DNA from: Gemmatimonadota bacterium
GTDB lineage: Bacteria; Gemmatimonadota; Gemmatimonadetes; Longimicrobiales; Gaopeijiaceae
Length of the DNA stretch: 46,889 nucleotides
Direction: 5' to 3'
Assembly (NCBI GenBank): GCA_040882465.1
Contig: JBBEBG010000002.1
Span: forward strand, 1 to 46,889
How positions within the stretch are numbered: position 1 is the stretch's first letter; the number at the start of each line of letters is the position of its first letter. Position numbers and translations under genes: made by a program. Below are positions 1-8,199 of the stretch, in pieces. The notes beneath the pieces are model-generated. The model saw only the letters and a list, made by a program, of their open reading frames with translations, was not told where the DNA came from and searched no databases.

Positions 1-43
1 CGTTCACGTGCGGCTTCGTTCGCTCGAATTTCGCCTTGGCCAT
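1..43 (-). CDS. tuf: Elongation factor Tu, N-terminal fragment (cut by window edge)
   Basis: Only the first 14 codons lie in the window; they read MAKAKFERTKPHVN, the characteristic N-terminus of EF-Tu, which in full-length proteins continues into the VGTIGHIDHGKTT GTP-binding loop. EF-Tu delivers aminoacyl-tRNA to the ribosome. The ATG is at 41-43 on the minus strand. The gene follows a Thr-Tyr-Gly-Thr tRNA cluster in the same orientation, the same arrangement as upstream of tufB in E. coli, so it is probably the last part of that transcript seen here. The fragment is short, but start, motif and context agree. Confidence 0.9.
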   Translation of the reverse strand, partial: MAKAKFERTKPHVN

Positions 44-100
44 CGCTTTCCTCTTGGTCTTCCGTTCAGGTCCGCTGGAGCCGACTCATCTTTTTTCACG

Positions 101-172
<72 letters not shown>

Positions 173-211
173 CTCGCCACCGGCAGGTCCCCTGAGGTTC
201 CTGCACCGGAA

Positions 212-285
212 AGCGGGAGACGGGACTCGAACCCGCGACCCTCAGCTTGGAAGGCTGATGCTCTAGCCAACTGAGCTACTCCCGC
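212..285 (-). tRNA. tRNA-Gly (anticodon TCC)
   Basis: The minus strand folds into a standard cloverleaf with acceptor stem GCGGGAG/CTCCCGC. The anticodon stem TCAGC/GCTGA carries the loop CTTCCAA, so the anticodon is TCC. The T arm is GCGGG-TTCGAGT-CCCGT. CCA is not encoded. It lies between tRNA-Tyr and tRNA-Thr(GGT) in the tRNA-tuf operon. Confidence 0.95.
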
Positions 286-389
286 ATGGCGTGCCGCTAT
301 TCCTTCAGATTCCTCTTGAATCTCTGTCTTTTCGCCCCCGCCACCCGCGAATTTTTCCGTCGGGCTTCCGGAGATGCCGGCCACTCCTA

Positions 390-472
390 TGGTGGGGGTA
401 GGATTCGAACCTACGAAGGCATGAGCCAGCAGATTTACAGTCTGCCCCGTTTGACCGCTTCGGTACCCCACC
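390..472 (-). tRNA. tRNA-Tyr (anticodon GTA)
   Basis: The acceptor stem pairs GGTGGGG with CCCCACC. The anticodon stem GCAGA/TCTGC holds the loop CTGTAAA with anticodon GTA. The 83-nt length and long variable arm are typical of bacterial tRNA-Tyr (a class II tRNA). CCA is not encoded. It is the second tRNA of the Thr-Tyr-Gly-Thr cluster. Confidence 0.95.
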
Positions 473-531
473 CCAGCAAGCGCGTCGCCGTGCGGACTCC
501 GCGCAGAGCGCGGACTCGGACACGGCGGACG

Positions 532-604
532 AGCTGACGGAGGGACTCGAACCCCCAACCTGCCGCTTACAAGGCGGCTGCTCTACCAGTTGAGCTACGT
601 CAGC
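532..604 (-). tRNA. tRNA-Thr (anticodon TGT)
   Basis: The acceptor stem pairs GCTGACG with CGTCAGC. The anticodon stem GCCGC/GCGGC holds the loop CTTGTAA with anticodon TGT, and the T arm contains TTCGAGT. It is the first tRNA of the cluster, starting about 10-15 nt after the predicted transcription start of the promoter at 621-649. CCA is not encoded. Confidence 0.95.
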
Positions 605-620
605 GGTAACAGAGCTTTTT

Positions 621-649
621 AGTCTAGTTTATGCCTGGAGAAGTGTCAA
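621..649 (-). promoter_or_regulatory. Sigma-70-type promoter of the tRNA-tuf operon
   Basis: On the minus strand a perfect -35 hexamer TTGACA (644-649) is followed, after exactly 17 bases, by TAGACT (621-626), a 4 of 6 match to the -10 consensus with the key T-A---T positions intact. Transcription would start near 614, just ahead of tRNA-Thr(TGT). The -35 hexamer includes the TGA stop codon of cysS (646-648), so the two units abut with no spare DNA. Confidence 0.8.
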
Positions 650-2076
650 TCACGCTTCCAGCGTGTTCCGGAAGGTCCGTCTTCGAGGACGATCCCTTTC
701 CCCGCAAGTTCATCGCGGATCGCATCCGCGGCCGCCCAATTCCGCTCATCGCGTGCCCGGGCCCGAGCCTGAATCCGGTCTTCGACCCAGATTCGGAGCG
801 AATCGTCCACTTTTCGGTCCTTCCGTCCCACCTCGAGGAGCCCCAACACCTCGTCGAGCGAGGCGAGGACGCCGAGAGCCCGCGACTTCTCACTAGGTCG
901 GATGGCGGGCGACCCATCCAGCAGGGCGTTCACCTTGTTCAGGAAGACAAAAAGCGCCGCCATCGCCCCGGAGACGTTCAGGTCGTCGTCCATGGCGCGG
1001 GCGAAGGCCGCGACCGCCTCGTCCGCCAGAGTCGCGAGATCTCCGGCGTCCGCACCCTCGTCCGTCGAGTGGGCGCCGAGGCGGGCTTCGAAGTCGAGGA
1101 GCCGGCTCACCGCACGAGCGGAGGCGTCGAGCCCCTCCCGCGTGAAGTTCAGGTCGCTCCGGTACTGCGCGGAGAGGAGCTGGTGCCGAATCGCGGCGGG
1201 AGACGTCCCGCCCTCGAGGAGCTCGCGGACCGTGATGAAGTTTCCGAGGGACTTGGACATCTTTCGCCCCTCCACGGTCAGGTGCTTCACGTGGAGCCAG
1301 GTCCGGACGAAGGGTTTCCCGGTCGCCCCCTCCGATTGGGCGATTTCGTCTTCGTGGTGCGGAAACACCAGGTCTTCTCCACCCAGGTGGAGATCGAGGG
1401 TCGGGCCGATTTCCGCGAGCGCCATCGCGGAGCACTCGAGGTGCCACCCCGGCCTCCCGCGCCCCCACGGCGCGTCCCAGGCGGCCCCGACCTCTTCGTC
1501 CCCAGGTTTTACGGCCTTCCAGAGGGCGAAGTCCCGCGCGTCCTCCTTCCCGTATTCATCCTGGGCGACCCGCTCGCCGATCCGCCCTTCATCGAGGTCC
1601 TTTCCCGACAGCTTTCCGTATTCCGGGAAGGCGGAGATGTCGAAAAAAACCGACCCCTCCTCGGTCGGATACGCCAACCCGCGATCCAGGAGGGTCTGGA
1701 CCAGGTGGATCATCTGAGGGATGTAATCGGTGGCGCGGGGATAGGCGTCGAATCGGCGCACCCCGAGGAGGTCGGATTCCTCGAGGACCGACTTCAGGTG
1801 CGGCGCCGTGTAGTCGTGCAGCGACTTCCCCGCGAGCGCCGCCGCCTTGATCGTCTTGTCGTCCACGTCCGTGAAGTTCATGACGAACCGCACGTCCAGC
1901 CCCTTCCACTCGAGGTACCGGTGGACGATGTCGTAGAAGAGAAAGCTGCGAAAATTGCCTACGTGCGCCGGACCATAGACGGTTGGGCCGCATCCGTAGA
2001 TCCCCACCTTTCGGACCTCGAGGGGTTCGAAAGGATCGAGGGAACGCGTGAGCGTGTTGTAGAGGCGAAGCGTCAT
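646..2076 (-). CDS. cysS: Cysteine--tRNA ligase
   Basis: This 476-residue class I aminoacyl-tRNA synthetase attaches cysteine to tRNA-Cys in the cytoplasm. The HIGH-type motif is PAHVGN around residues 36-41 and the KMSKS loop is at 272-276. The zinc ligands expected for CysRS are visible as C29, C215, H240 and E244. The start chosen (MTLRLYNTLT) matches the usual CysS N-terminus; an in-frame ATG 20 codons upstream would add an atypical Gly/Pro-rich extension and run into the upstream gene. It lies 26 bases after the secreted hypothetical gene at 2103-2600. Its stop codon lies inside the -35 box of the tRNA-tuf promoter. Confidence 0.96.
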   Translation of the reverse strand: MTLRLYNTLTRSLDPFEPLEVRKVGIYGCGPTVYGPAHVGNFRSFLFYDIVHRYLEWKGLDVRFVMNFTDVDDKTIKAAALAGKSLHDYTAPHLKSVLEESDLLGVRRFDAYPRATDYIPQMIHLVQTLLDRGLAYPTEEGSVFFDISAFPEYGKLSGKDLDEGRIGERVAQDEYGKEDARDFALWKAVKPGDEEVGAAWDAPWGRGRPGWHLECSAMALAEIGPTLDLHLGGEDLVFPHHEDEIAQSEGATGKPFVRTWLHVKHLTVEGRKMSKSLGNFITVRELLEGGTSPAAIRHQLLSAQYRSDLNFTREGLDASARAVSRLLDFEARLGAHSTDEGADAGDLATLADEAVAAFARAMDDDLNVSGAMAALFVFLNKVNALLDGSPAIRPSEKSRALGVLASLDEVLGLLEVGRKDRKVDDSLRIWVEDRIQARARARDERNWAAADAIRDELAGKGIVLEDGPSGTRWKRD

Positions 2077-2102
2077 CGAGTCGGCGGAAGAAGCCTCCGG
2101 GA

Positions 2103-2600
2103 TCACCGGAGGAGTCGTACCTCGTCCACCTGCCACTCCCCGGAGTCTCTGAGGAAGCCGACGAAGAGAGTGCGTTGGATGTCCTGCGAGGTTCCGGCGA
2201 CCCGCCCCGACCAGAGGACTTCGGCGTACCCTCCGAACGGGGAGCCATCCACCGGCGCCGCGCGGCTCACGACCGCGATCCCTCCGTCGTAGCCCCGCAA
2301 GAATTCTCGAAGGGACGCGACCGCCTGTCGCGCCGAGAGCCCGACGTGGCCCGCGTTTCCGAGGTGAAGCCGGATTCCGCTGGGCGCGAGGAGGGAGGTG
2401 AGGGCGTCCCCGGACGGATCGGCGAGCGCGCGCGCGAATGCGATCGAAGCCGCCTCGAGGGGGCTTCCCGGAACGCGGATCGTATCGGCGACAACCGGTG
2501 CGAGCTCCATGCCCCGGAGCGCGGCGGGGACAAGAAAGACGATCGCGGTCAGGGACAACGCGGCGCGCAACAGGATGGCCCTCCTCGATCTGTGTGTCAT
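2103..2600 (-). CDS. Hypothetical secreted protein (possible NTF2-like fold)
   Basis: The 165-residue product starts with a basic stretch (MTHRSRR) and a hydrophobic segment (residues about 8-30) that looks like a signal peptide or membrane anchor. The rest is a small mixed domain ending in a strand-rich part (TLFVGFLRDSGEWQVDEVRLL), resembling the last strands of NTF2/SnoaL-like proteins; that resemblance is weak and inferred. Its ATG shares one base with the stop of pyrF (TGATG), which fixes the start and implies translational coupling. No function is recognised. It may be envelope-located. Confidence 0.75.
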   Translation of the reverse strand: MTHRSRRAILLRAALSLTAIVFLVPAALRGMELAPVVADTIRVPGSPLEAASIAFARALADPSGDALTSLLAPSGIRLHLGNAGHVGLSARQAVASLREFLRGYDGGIAVVSRAAPVDGSPFGGYAEVLWSGRVAGTSQDIQRTLFVGFLRDSGEWQVDEVRLLR

Positions 2601-3310
2601 CACTCGCTTCGCCCGCCCCGTTCCATCGCTGCGCGGACCGCTTCCGCCGCCACCGCCGGATCCGAGGCCTTCGTGACCGTCCGGCCGACCACGAGATAGG
2701 TCGCGCCCGCGCTCACCGCCTCGGCGGGGGTCGCGGTCCGTGCCTGGTCCCCGGGATCCTCGCCGGGGAGCCGGACTCCCGGTACCACGATCAGGACCTC
2801 CGGCCCCAGCCGGTCGCGAATTCGTCGTGCCTCTCCCGCCGCGGCCACGATCCCGTGCGCTCCGTACCCGACGGCCGATATGGCCAGCCGCTCCACTTCT
2901 TCTTCGGCGACCGCGGAAGGGCGCCCCCAAGCCTCGGCGAGCTCCACCGACGAGTGGGAGGTGAGAACCGTAACACCGAGGAGCCGCGTGGGCGACCCTT
3001 CGACTGCTCCGCGCGCCGCCGCCACCATCCGGGGGCCGCCGACGGCATGCACCGTGAGAAGGTCGGCGCCCAGCTCGGCCGCCGCACGCGCCGCGCCGGC
3101 GACCGTATTCGGGATGTCGTGGAGCTTCAGGTCGAGGAATACCCGGTGCCCCCTCGCCTGGAGCTCGCGTACGATCGCCGGCCCTTCACGCGTGAACAAC
3201 TCCAACCCGACCTTGAAAAACCCCGGGCGCCCACCGAGCCGGTCCACGAGTTCTAGGGCACTCCCCCCGGAAGGGAAGTCGAGCGCGACGATCACCTCAG
3301 CCCCGGGCAT
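2600..3310 (-). CDS. pyrF: Orotidine 5'-phosphate decarboxylase
   Basis: This 236-residue TIM-barrel enzyme converts OMP to UMP, the last step of de novo UMP synthesis. The catalytic signature DLKLHDIPNT (residues 60-69) supplies the Asp-Lys-Asp residues; the early D11 and K33 also fit the family. The start MPGAEVIVALDF is preferred because beta-strand 1 follows directly; an ATG eight codons upstream is possible. The gene overlaps the end of pyrD by 14 bases and its stop overlaps the next start, so pyrD-pyrF is a tight pyrimidine unit. Length is normal for the bacterial family. Confidence 0.96.
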   Translation of the reverse strand: MPGAEVIVALDFPSGGSALELVDRLGGRPGFFKVGLELFTREGPAIVRELQARGHRVFLDLKLHDIPNTVAGAARAAAELGADLLTVHAVGGPRMVAAARGAVEGSPTRLLGVTVLTSHSSVELAEAWGRPSAVAEEEVERLAISAVGYGAHGIVAAAGEARRIRDRLGPEVLIVVPGVRLPGEDPGDQARTATPAEAVSAGATYLVVGRTVTKASDPAVAAEAVRAAMERGGRSE

Positions 3311-4295
3311 GCCCCACCTGCTCGAGGGATGCATCAGGACCCTCGTCCCGGCTCCGGGAAGAGGGCGTCGGTTCGCTCCCCACCTCCCCGGCGCCGACCA
3401 GTTCCGCGACGGATCGGATCCCGTGCGAAACTCCGTACCTTTGTAACTCTTCTGCTACCCTTCCGGCTGCCCGCGGATCCCAAAATGACGCCGTTCCGAC
3501 CTGCACGAGAGACGCCCCGGCGAGGAGGTATTGGAGCGCGTCTTCCCCGCTCGCCACGCCGCCGGCGCCCACGAGGGGGAGCCGGGTGAGACGCGACGCG
3601 CTCCAGACCGCGTGCACCCCGATGGGGAGGAGGGCCGGGCCACTCATCCCTCCCGATCCGGCCCCGAGGACCGGCCTGCGGGTCTCCGGATCGAAGGCCA
3701 GGGCCGGAAGGGTGTTGACGAGAGTGAGCCCATCCGCGCCCTCGGACTCCGCCGCCTGGATCACCGGTTCGAGTACGGGAGCGTTCGGAGCGAGCTTCAC
3801 GAGGAGGGGACGCGGCGTGACCGAACGAACTCTTCCCACCACCTGTTGGATCGCATCCGGGTCGAGGGCGAAAGGAAAGGCCCCCTGTTTCGCGTCGTTA
3901 GGGCAGGAAAGGTTCAGCTCGAAGCCCACGAAGCCGGTCCCTCCCTCGAGAATCTCCACGGTGCGGACATATTGGTCCAGCGTATTTCCGGCAACGCTCA
4001 AAAAAACGGGGAGCTCCGCAAGATGGTCCCGAATCCAGGGGAGCTTCTCCCGGAGGACGGCAAAAGCGCCAGGATTCGCCAGCCCGACCGAATTCAGCAT
4101 CCCCGCGCGGAACTCGGCCACTCGCGGCGCGGGATTCCCTACGCGGGGCTCGAGGGTTACGGACTTCGTGACGAGTCCACCGACGCGATCGAGGTCCACG
4201 ACCTCGGCGACCTCCTCGCCAAACCCACAGGTCCCCGCGGCGAGGAGAATCGGGTTCCCGAACCGGATCCCGAAGCGCTCGACCGTCTGATCCAT
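3297..4295 (-). CDS. pyrD: Dihydroorotate dehydrogenase, class 1B type (catalytic subunit)
   Basis: The 332-residue protein oxidises dihydroorotate to orotate using FMN. The catalytic base is C131 in NLSCPND, as expected for soluble class 1 enzymes (class 2 uses Ser), and K44 in TKSVT fits an FMN contact. FMN-phosphate binding glycines appear in the VGAGGVASGEDALQYL stretch. Class 1B enzymes normally work with an iron-sulfur/FAD partner, PyrK; none is encoded in this window. The C-terminal tail of about 25 residues is Ser/Asp-rich and runs into the pyrF start. The ATG sits only 2 bases after the amidase stop. Confidence 0.93.
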   Translation of the reverse strand: MDQTVERFGIRFGNPILLAAGTCGFGEEVAEVVDLDRVGGLVTKSVTLEPRVGNPAPRVAEFRAGMLNSVGLANPGAFAVLREKLPWIRDHLAELPVFLSVAGNTLDQYVRTVEILEGGTGFVGFELNLSCPNDAKQGAFPFALDPDAIQQVVGRVRSVTPRPLLVKLAPNAPVLEPVIQAAESEGADGLTLVNTLPALAFDPETRRPVLGAGSGGMSGPALLPIGVHAVWSASRLTRLPLVGAGGVASGEDALQYLLAGASLVQVGTASFWDPRAAGRVAEELQRYGVSHGIRSVAELVGAGEVGSEPTPSSRSRDEGPDASLEQVGHARG

Positions 4296-4297
4296 TC

Positions 4298-5536
4298 TTA
4301 CTGGCCGGGGGGATAACTTTCGAAGAAACGCCGGATGGCCCTCGCCATCGCTCGCGCGGTATCGCGGTGAAACTCGGCGTGGGAAAGGAGACGTTCTTCC
4401 TCGGGATTCGTGATGAACCCCAACTCCACCAGGACCGATGGCATCATCGAGTTCGTGATCACGGCGAACGGCCCCTGCTTGACTCCGCGGTCGGGACCCG
4501 GGTGAAAGGCCCCCAGCTCCCTCTGAACCTGATCGGCCAGCGCTGCGGACCAGTGCTGGTGGTCGAAGGTTCGAAGGTCGCGTAGGATGGCCCCGAGGAG
4601 GGGATCTCCCGCGGTCGCGCCCCCCGGCGACGCGCCCGCCGCGAGCGGGGCATTCTCCAGCGCTGCGACACGTCGTTCGTGCTCGTCCCTCGCCTCGGAG
4701 AGGAAATACGTCTCGAATCCGCGGACTCCGGTTCGGTCCGGAAGCGCGTTGGCGTGAATCGAGATGAAGACACCCGGGCGGTCCCCCTTCCACCCCGTCG
4801 CCGACTCCCCCCGGCTCCAGATGGGGATCGCAACGTCTCGGTCCCGAGTGAGGCGCACCTCGATTCCGGGATCATTCGCGAGCTCCCGCGCGAGGGCCAT
4901 CGCCATGGCCAGCGCCACGTCCTTTTCGCGAGTCCCGCGACCGCCGATCGCGCCGGGGTCCTCTCCTCCATGCCCGGGATCGATCACGACGATCCGGGGA
5001 GCGCGGGCCTCCGCCGGGGTCGTCGCGGGGGGGAGGGGAGAGGGGGAGCCGGGAACCGGATTCCTCACGGTCGCCTCCGACGCGTCGCCCGCCCCCTCGA
5101 CCTGCAGGACGAAGCGCTCCGAATCGAAGCGGTATGCGCGGGGGAGGAGCCCGGGGAAGAGATCCACGAGGAGCTGAACCGGGAGATAGAGGCTCTCCCC
5201 GAACCAGTAAGGGGCGTGCGCCGTCTGGAGGAGCCCCTCGTCCCAGAGGAAAAAAGGCGAGCCGGGCGTGAATCGAAGGGTGAGGCCGGACCGGTGCCGC
5301 AGCACGACGTCTTCTCCGTCGGGCCGGATCGAGGCGCCCCAGCCGAGAGGGCCCAGTGCCGAGGCGTCGAAGGCTGGATACCCGCGATGGCTCGCGATCT
5401 GGATCGCGCTTCCGGGGCCGTGCGGGAGGCTGACTCCGAGGCTTCTTCCTCCCTGGCCGGCCAGGGATGCGGGGAGGAGTGTGAAGAGGGCGGCGGACAG
5501 GAGGAAGGGGCGGCGGATCGTTACTGGGGTCTTCAT
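4298..5536 (-). CDS. N-acetylmuramoyl-L-alanine amidase (Amidase_3), secreted
   Basis: The 412-residue product cleaves the amide between MurNAc and the stem peptide of peptidoglycan in the periplasm. A signal peptide (MKTPVTIRRP plus a hydrophobic core to about residue 28) is followed by a domain resembling the copper-amine-oxidase N-terminal-like fold (PYWFGESLYLPVQLL, 109-123), a Pro-rich linker (about 160-180) and the catalytic domain. Zinc ligands are H189 in DPGHGG, E204 and H261 in SIHANA; the catalytic Glu is in VLVELGFITN. Another in-frame ATG lies four codons upstream. It sits 17 bases downstream of smpB. Confidence 0.9.
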   Translation of the reverse strand: MKTPVTIRRPFLLSAALFTLLPASLAGQGGRSLGVSLPHGPGSAIQIASHRGYPAFDASALGPLGWGASIRPDGEDVVLRHRSGLTLRFTPGSPFFLWDEGLLQTAHAPYWFGESLYLPVQLLVDLFPGLLPRAYRFDSERFVLQVEGAGDASEATVRNPVPGSPSPLPPATTPAEARAPRIVVIDPGHGGEDPGAIGGRGTREKDVALAMAMALARELANDPGIEVRLTRDRDVAIPIWSRGESATGWKGDRPGVFISIHANALPDRTGVRGFETYFLSEARDEHERRVAALENAPLAAGASPGGATAGDPLLGAILRDLRTFDHQHWSAALADQVQRELGAFHPGPDRGVKQGPFAVITNSMMPSVLVELGFITNPEEERLLSHAEFHRDTARAMARAIRRFFESYPPGQ

Positions 5537-5553
5537 GCGGCAGTGCATTCCGT

Positions 5554-6018
5554 TCACTCCCGGCGCATCGCGCGTTGGGCCTCCCTCTCCTGCGTGCGGC
5601 GCTTCAGCTTCTCTCGCTTGTCGTGGAGCTGCTTCCCTCGGGCCAGCGCGAGGGTCGTTCGTGCGTACCCGTTTCGGAAGTAGATGTCGAGCGGGACGAG
5701 GGTCAATCCCTTTTCCTCCACCTTCCCGATCAGCTTTCGGATCTCGTGGCTGTGCAGGAGGAGCTTCCTCGGCCGCTCGGGATCCTGGTTCCAGCGGTTC
5801 GCCGGATCGTAGGGTGAGATGTGGAGCGAGTGGAGCCAGATCTCTCCCCCTTCGACACGTGCGTGGGCGTCCTTGAAGGAGACCTTTCCTTCCCTGAGCG
5901 ACTTCACCTCGGGCCCAGCGAGGACCAGCCCCGCCTCCCACGTGTCGAGGATGTGATACTCGTGGCGAGCCTTCCGGTTCGTCGCGACGATCCGGCGCCC
6001 TCCACGCTCCTCGTTCAT
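5554..6018 (-). CDS. smpB: SsrA-binding protein
   Basis: This 154-residue protein binds tmRNA and brings it to stalled ribosomes for trans-translation. Family signatures are present: NRKARHEYHI near the N-terminus, GPEVKSLREGKVSFKDAHA in the first third, and the basic C-terminal tail (KREKLKRRTQEREAQRA) that enters the mRNA channel. The start MNEERGG gives the usual length; the reading frame stays open further upstream but without family similarity. The tmRNA gene is not in this window. Confidence 0.96.
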   Translation of the reverse strand: MNEERGGRRIVATNRKARHEYHILDTWEAGLVLAGPEVKSLREGKVSFKDAHARVEGGEIWLHSLHISPYDPANRWNQDPERPRKLLLHSHEIRKLIGKVEEKGLTLVPLDIYFRNGYARTTLALARGKQLHDKREKLKRRTQEREAQRAMRRE

Positions 6019-6077
6019 CCCGCCTCCACCGCGGTGCTCGCCACCGTGCCTCCGAGGCGCGGGGCTAGTGTCCCGTC

Positions 6078-7697
6078 CTAGAAGATGAGGACCGGCGTTC
6101 CCACCCCGACGCGGTGGTACAACTCGCGGGCGGCCTCGTTCGTCAGCCGGATGCAACCGTGCGAGACGCGCCTGTCATCGGGGTTGATGAAGTCGATGAG
6201 GAGCTGGGGCCGGTCGGTGCCATGGATCGCGATGCCGTCGCCGAGAAAAAGCGCCGAGGTCCCGAGGGTGTTGGGGGACCGGTAGCGGTCCTCGGGCGCG
6301 GGGATTGCACGGCCCTGTTCCACGTACCACCAATCCGGCGCGATCCACTCGGGGTCTTTTTCCTTGCGGAGAACGTGGAAGAGCCCGACCGGAGTCGTGA
6401 AGGTCCACTCCCGGCCCTGTCCCTCGAGCTGATACCCGGTTCCGGTCCCGGCGCGAGCGGACCAGACGACCTCGGTCCCCTCCATGACGAGCACCCGGTT
6501 TTCGGCGATGTGGACCACGATGTAGGGCCCGTCCGTTTGGACGAGCGGACGATCGAGGGAGAGGTTTCGTTCGAGGGTCTGCTCGGCGAGGACGACCCCT
6601 TCGCCGCCATTGAGGAAGCCCGTGGTCTTCCCATTCCCCCCGAAGGGCGCGAGTCCGTCCTGGCCGGCGGCGCCGGCCGGAAGGAGGAGGGAAGAAGCAA
6701 GGAGCGAAAATACTGCCAGAATGGCAGCGACCGTCCCGGGGCCACCGCCCTCCTGCGTCTTTTCGCGGGCGTCCTGAATCGCGTCCATTCGCTTGACCCT
6801 CCGCTTCTCGTACACACGGGCCACCTGGCCCCCCAGGATGAAGACCGCGGCGCTGTAGTAAATCCAGAGAAAAAGGATCGCTACGACCGCGAGGCTCCCG
6901 TAGGCGCTCGAGTAATTCGCCACCGAAGTGGCGTACCAGGCGAACACCCCCTTCATGACCTCGAAAACAACTGTAGCAAATGTCGCGCCAACGGTGGCGG
7001 TGCGAAAGGGGATAAGGCGCGCCGGGACATACCGATAGAGGAGAAAAAACAGAATCCAGGCCGCGGAGAAGGAGATCACGTGCCCCGCCGTGGCCTGCAG
7101 GAGCTCCGCGACCCGGCTCGCGAGGCCGAGCCCGGCCCCGACGTCGCCGAGCGCCCGGGATGCCACCGTCACACCCACGTTCAGAACGAGGAGGAAACCG
7201 CCCACCACCACGACATAAATGTCGAAGAGTTTTCCCACGAGGATCCCCCGGTCCTTCTCCACATGGAAAACCTGCCGGAGGACGACCCGAAGGGTCGAGA
7301 CGAGGCGGGTCGAGATCCAAAGGAGGAAAAGAGCCGCGAGGATCGTGAAGCCGGTGCGCTCCTCCATCAGCCCCCCGAGAAGGCCACGGACCGCCTGGGT
7401 GAGCTCGATGTCTCCCTCGACCGCCGGAAAATACGAGAGAACGACCTCGATCAGCTCCGGGGAGGCACCGCCGAATCGGGCGGTCAGGACGAATCCCAAA
7501 AGCCCCGCGACGAGAAGGAGGAGGGGAACCCCGGCGAGCAGGACGTTGAAGGTGATCGCGCCGGCCAGGAAGAAAAAGTCGCTCCGGCTGACAATGGTCC
7601 AGAGCTCGGCCAGGAAGCCGAGCGGTCCGGGGCGTTCGCGGAGCGGGGGACGCGCGGGCTCCGCGGAGGAATCCCGCCGCCTAAAGGGGTTGATCAC
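6078..7697 (-). CDS. BrkB/YihY-family membrane protein fused to an L,D-transpeptidase domain
   Basis: One uninterrupted 539-residue frame joins two usually separate proteins. Residues about 25-300 are a six-helix UPF0761/YihY (BrkB) membrane domain, with AITFNVLLAGVPLL at 47-60 and the late helices NYSSAYGSLAVVAILFLWIYYSA. A basic loop (EKRRVKR) and a seventh hydrophobic segment (321-345) follow, then a YkuD-type L,D-transpeptidase domain (about 390-539) with H492 and the S512-H513-G514-C515 active-site motif. YkuD enzymes make 3-3 peptidoglycan crosslinks or attach proteins to peptidoglycan. The seventh helix would place the catalytic domain in the periplasm. The start is a GTG at 7695-7697 with a weak ribosome site. 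An ATG at codon 304 (6786-6788) has GGAGGG eight bases upstream and could start a separate exported enzyme. Confidence 0.88.
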   Translation of the reverse strand: MINPFRRRDSSAEPARPPLRERPGPLGFLAELWTIVSRSDFFFLAGAITFNVLLAGVPLLLLVAGLLGFVLTARFGGASPELIEVVLSYFPAVEGDIELTQAVRGLLGGLMEERTGFTILAALFLLWISTRLVSTLRVVLRQVFHVEKDRGILVGKLFDIYVVVVGGFLLVLNVGVTVASRALGDVGAGLGLASRVAELLQATAGHVISFSAAWILFFLLYRYVPARLIPFRTATVGATFATVVFEVMKGVFAWYATSVANYSSAYGSLAVVAILFLWIYYSAAVFILGGQVARVYEKRRVKRMDAIQDAREKTQEGGGPGTVAAILAVFSLLASSLLLPAGAAGQDGLAPFGGNGKTTGFLNGGEGVVLAEQTLERNLSLDRPLVQTDGPYIVVHIAENRVLVMEGTEVVWSARAGTGTGYQLEGQGREWTFTTPVGLFHVLRKEKDPEWIAPDWWYVEQGRAIPAPEDRYRSPNTLGTSALFLGDGIAIHGTDRPQLLIDFINPDDRRVSHGCIRLTNEAARELYHRVGVGTPVLIF

Positions 7698-7733
7698 GAA
7701 TCGGGCGGCCCCCGTGCGGCGCCCTCGCGTAAA

Positions 7734-8138
7734 TCAGGACTCCTCTCCCTCCTTCGCCGCCGCCCGGGCTGCATCCACCCCCGCGCGGTAAGCCGCCTTC
7801 GAGCGCTCGATCCGGTCCTCCAGCTCGCCCCGGGCCTCGCGCGCAGTCTCTTTTCCCGACTCCACGGCGGTGCGGAATTGGTCCACGCGGTCCATCACCT
7901 CCGTACGAGTCTGGTCCAGCTTGTCCTCGAGTTGGCGCTGCATCTCGCGGACGCGCTCCTCCGCGGCGTCGCGGAACTTCAGCGCCTTCTCCTTGATCTC
8001 CCGCTGCGTCTCTTCACCCGACTTGGGGGCGAACAGGAGTGCGATCCCCGCGCCGAGGAGCGCCCCGAAAATGAACGCTCCGACCCCGCCGCTCTCCCGC
8101 TCCACCACGATGTAGGGCACCTCGTCACGATCCCGCAT
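7734..8138 (-). CDS. YtxH-like membrane-anchored coiled-coil protein
   Basis: The 134-residue product has a glycine-rich transmembrane helix (about residues 18-34, GAFIFGALLGAGIALLFAP) followed by KSGEETQ and a long charged amphipathic region rich in Glu, Arg and Ala, predicted as coiled coil. This is the layout of YtxH/gas-vesicle-like proteins, linked to envelope stress in some bacteria; its molecular role is unknown. A strong GGAGGAGGG ribosome site lies just upstream of the chosen ATG. It precedes the BrkB-transpeptidase gene by 36 bases and is likely cotranscribed with it. Confidence 0.82.
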   Translation of the reverse strand: MRDRDEVPYIVVERESGGVGAFIFGALLGAGIALLFAPKSGEETQREIKEKALKFRDAAEERVREMQRQLEDKLDQTRTEVMDRVDQFRTAVESGKETAREARGELEDRIERSKAAYRAGVDAARAAAKEGEES

Positions 8139-8199
8139 TTCCCTCCTCCTCTTCGCCTTCGATCCGTGTTCGGGCTCGATCCCGCGGACTGGGCTCAAG

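Noticed and set aside
2077-2102. T-box leader upstream of cysS
   Set aside because: Only 26 bases separate cysS from the preceding gene, too short for a T-box, and no T-box sequence is seen.
631-2292. Long plus-strand open frame (553 codons) opposite cysS
   Set aside because: Its translation is Arg/Gly/Pro/Val-rich with no family motif and lies entirely opposite clearly conserved cysS; GC-rich codon bias creates such antisense frames.
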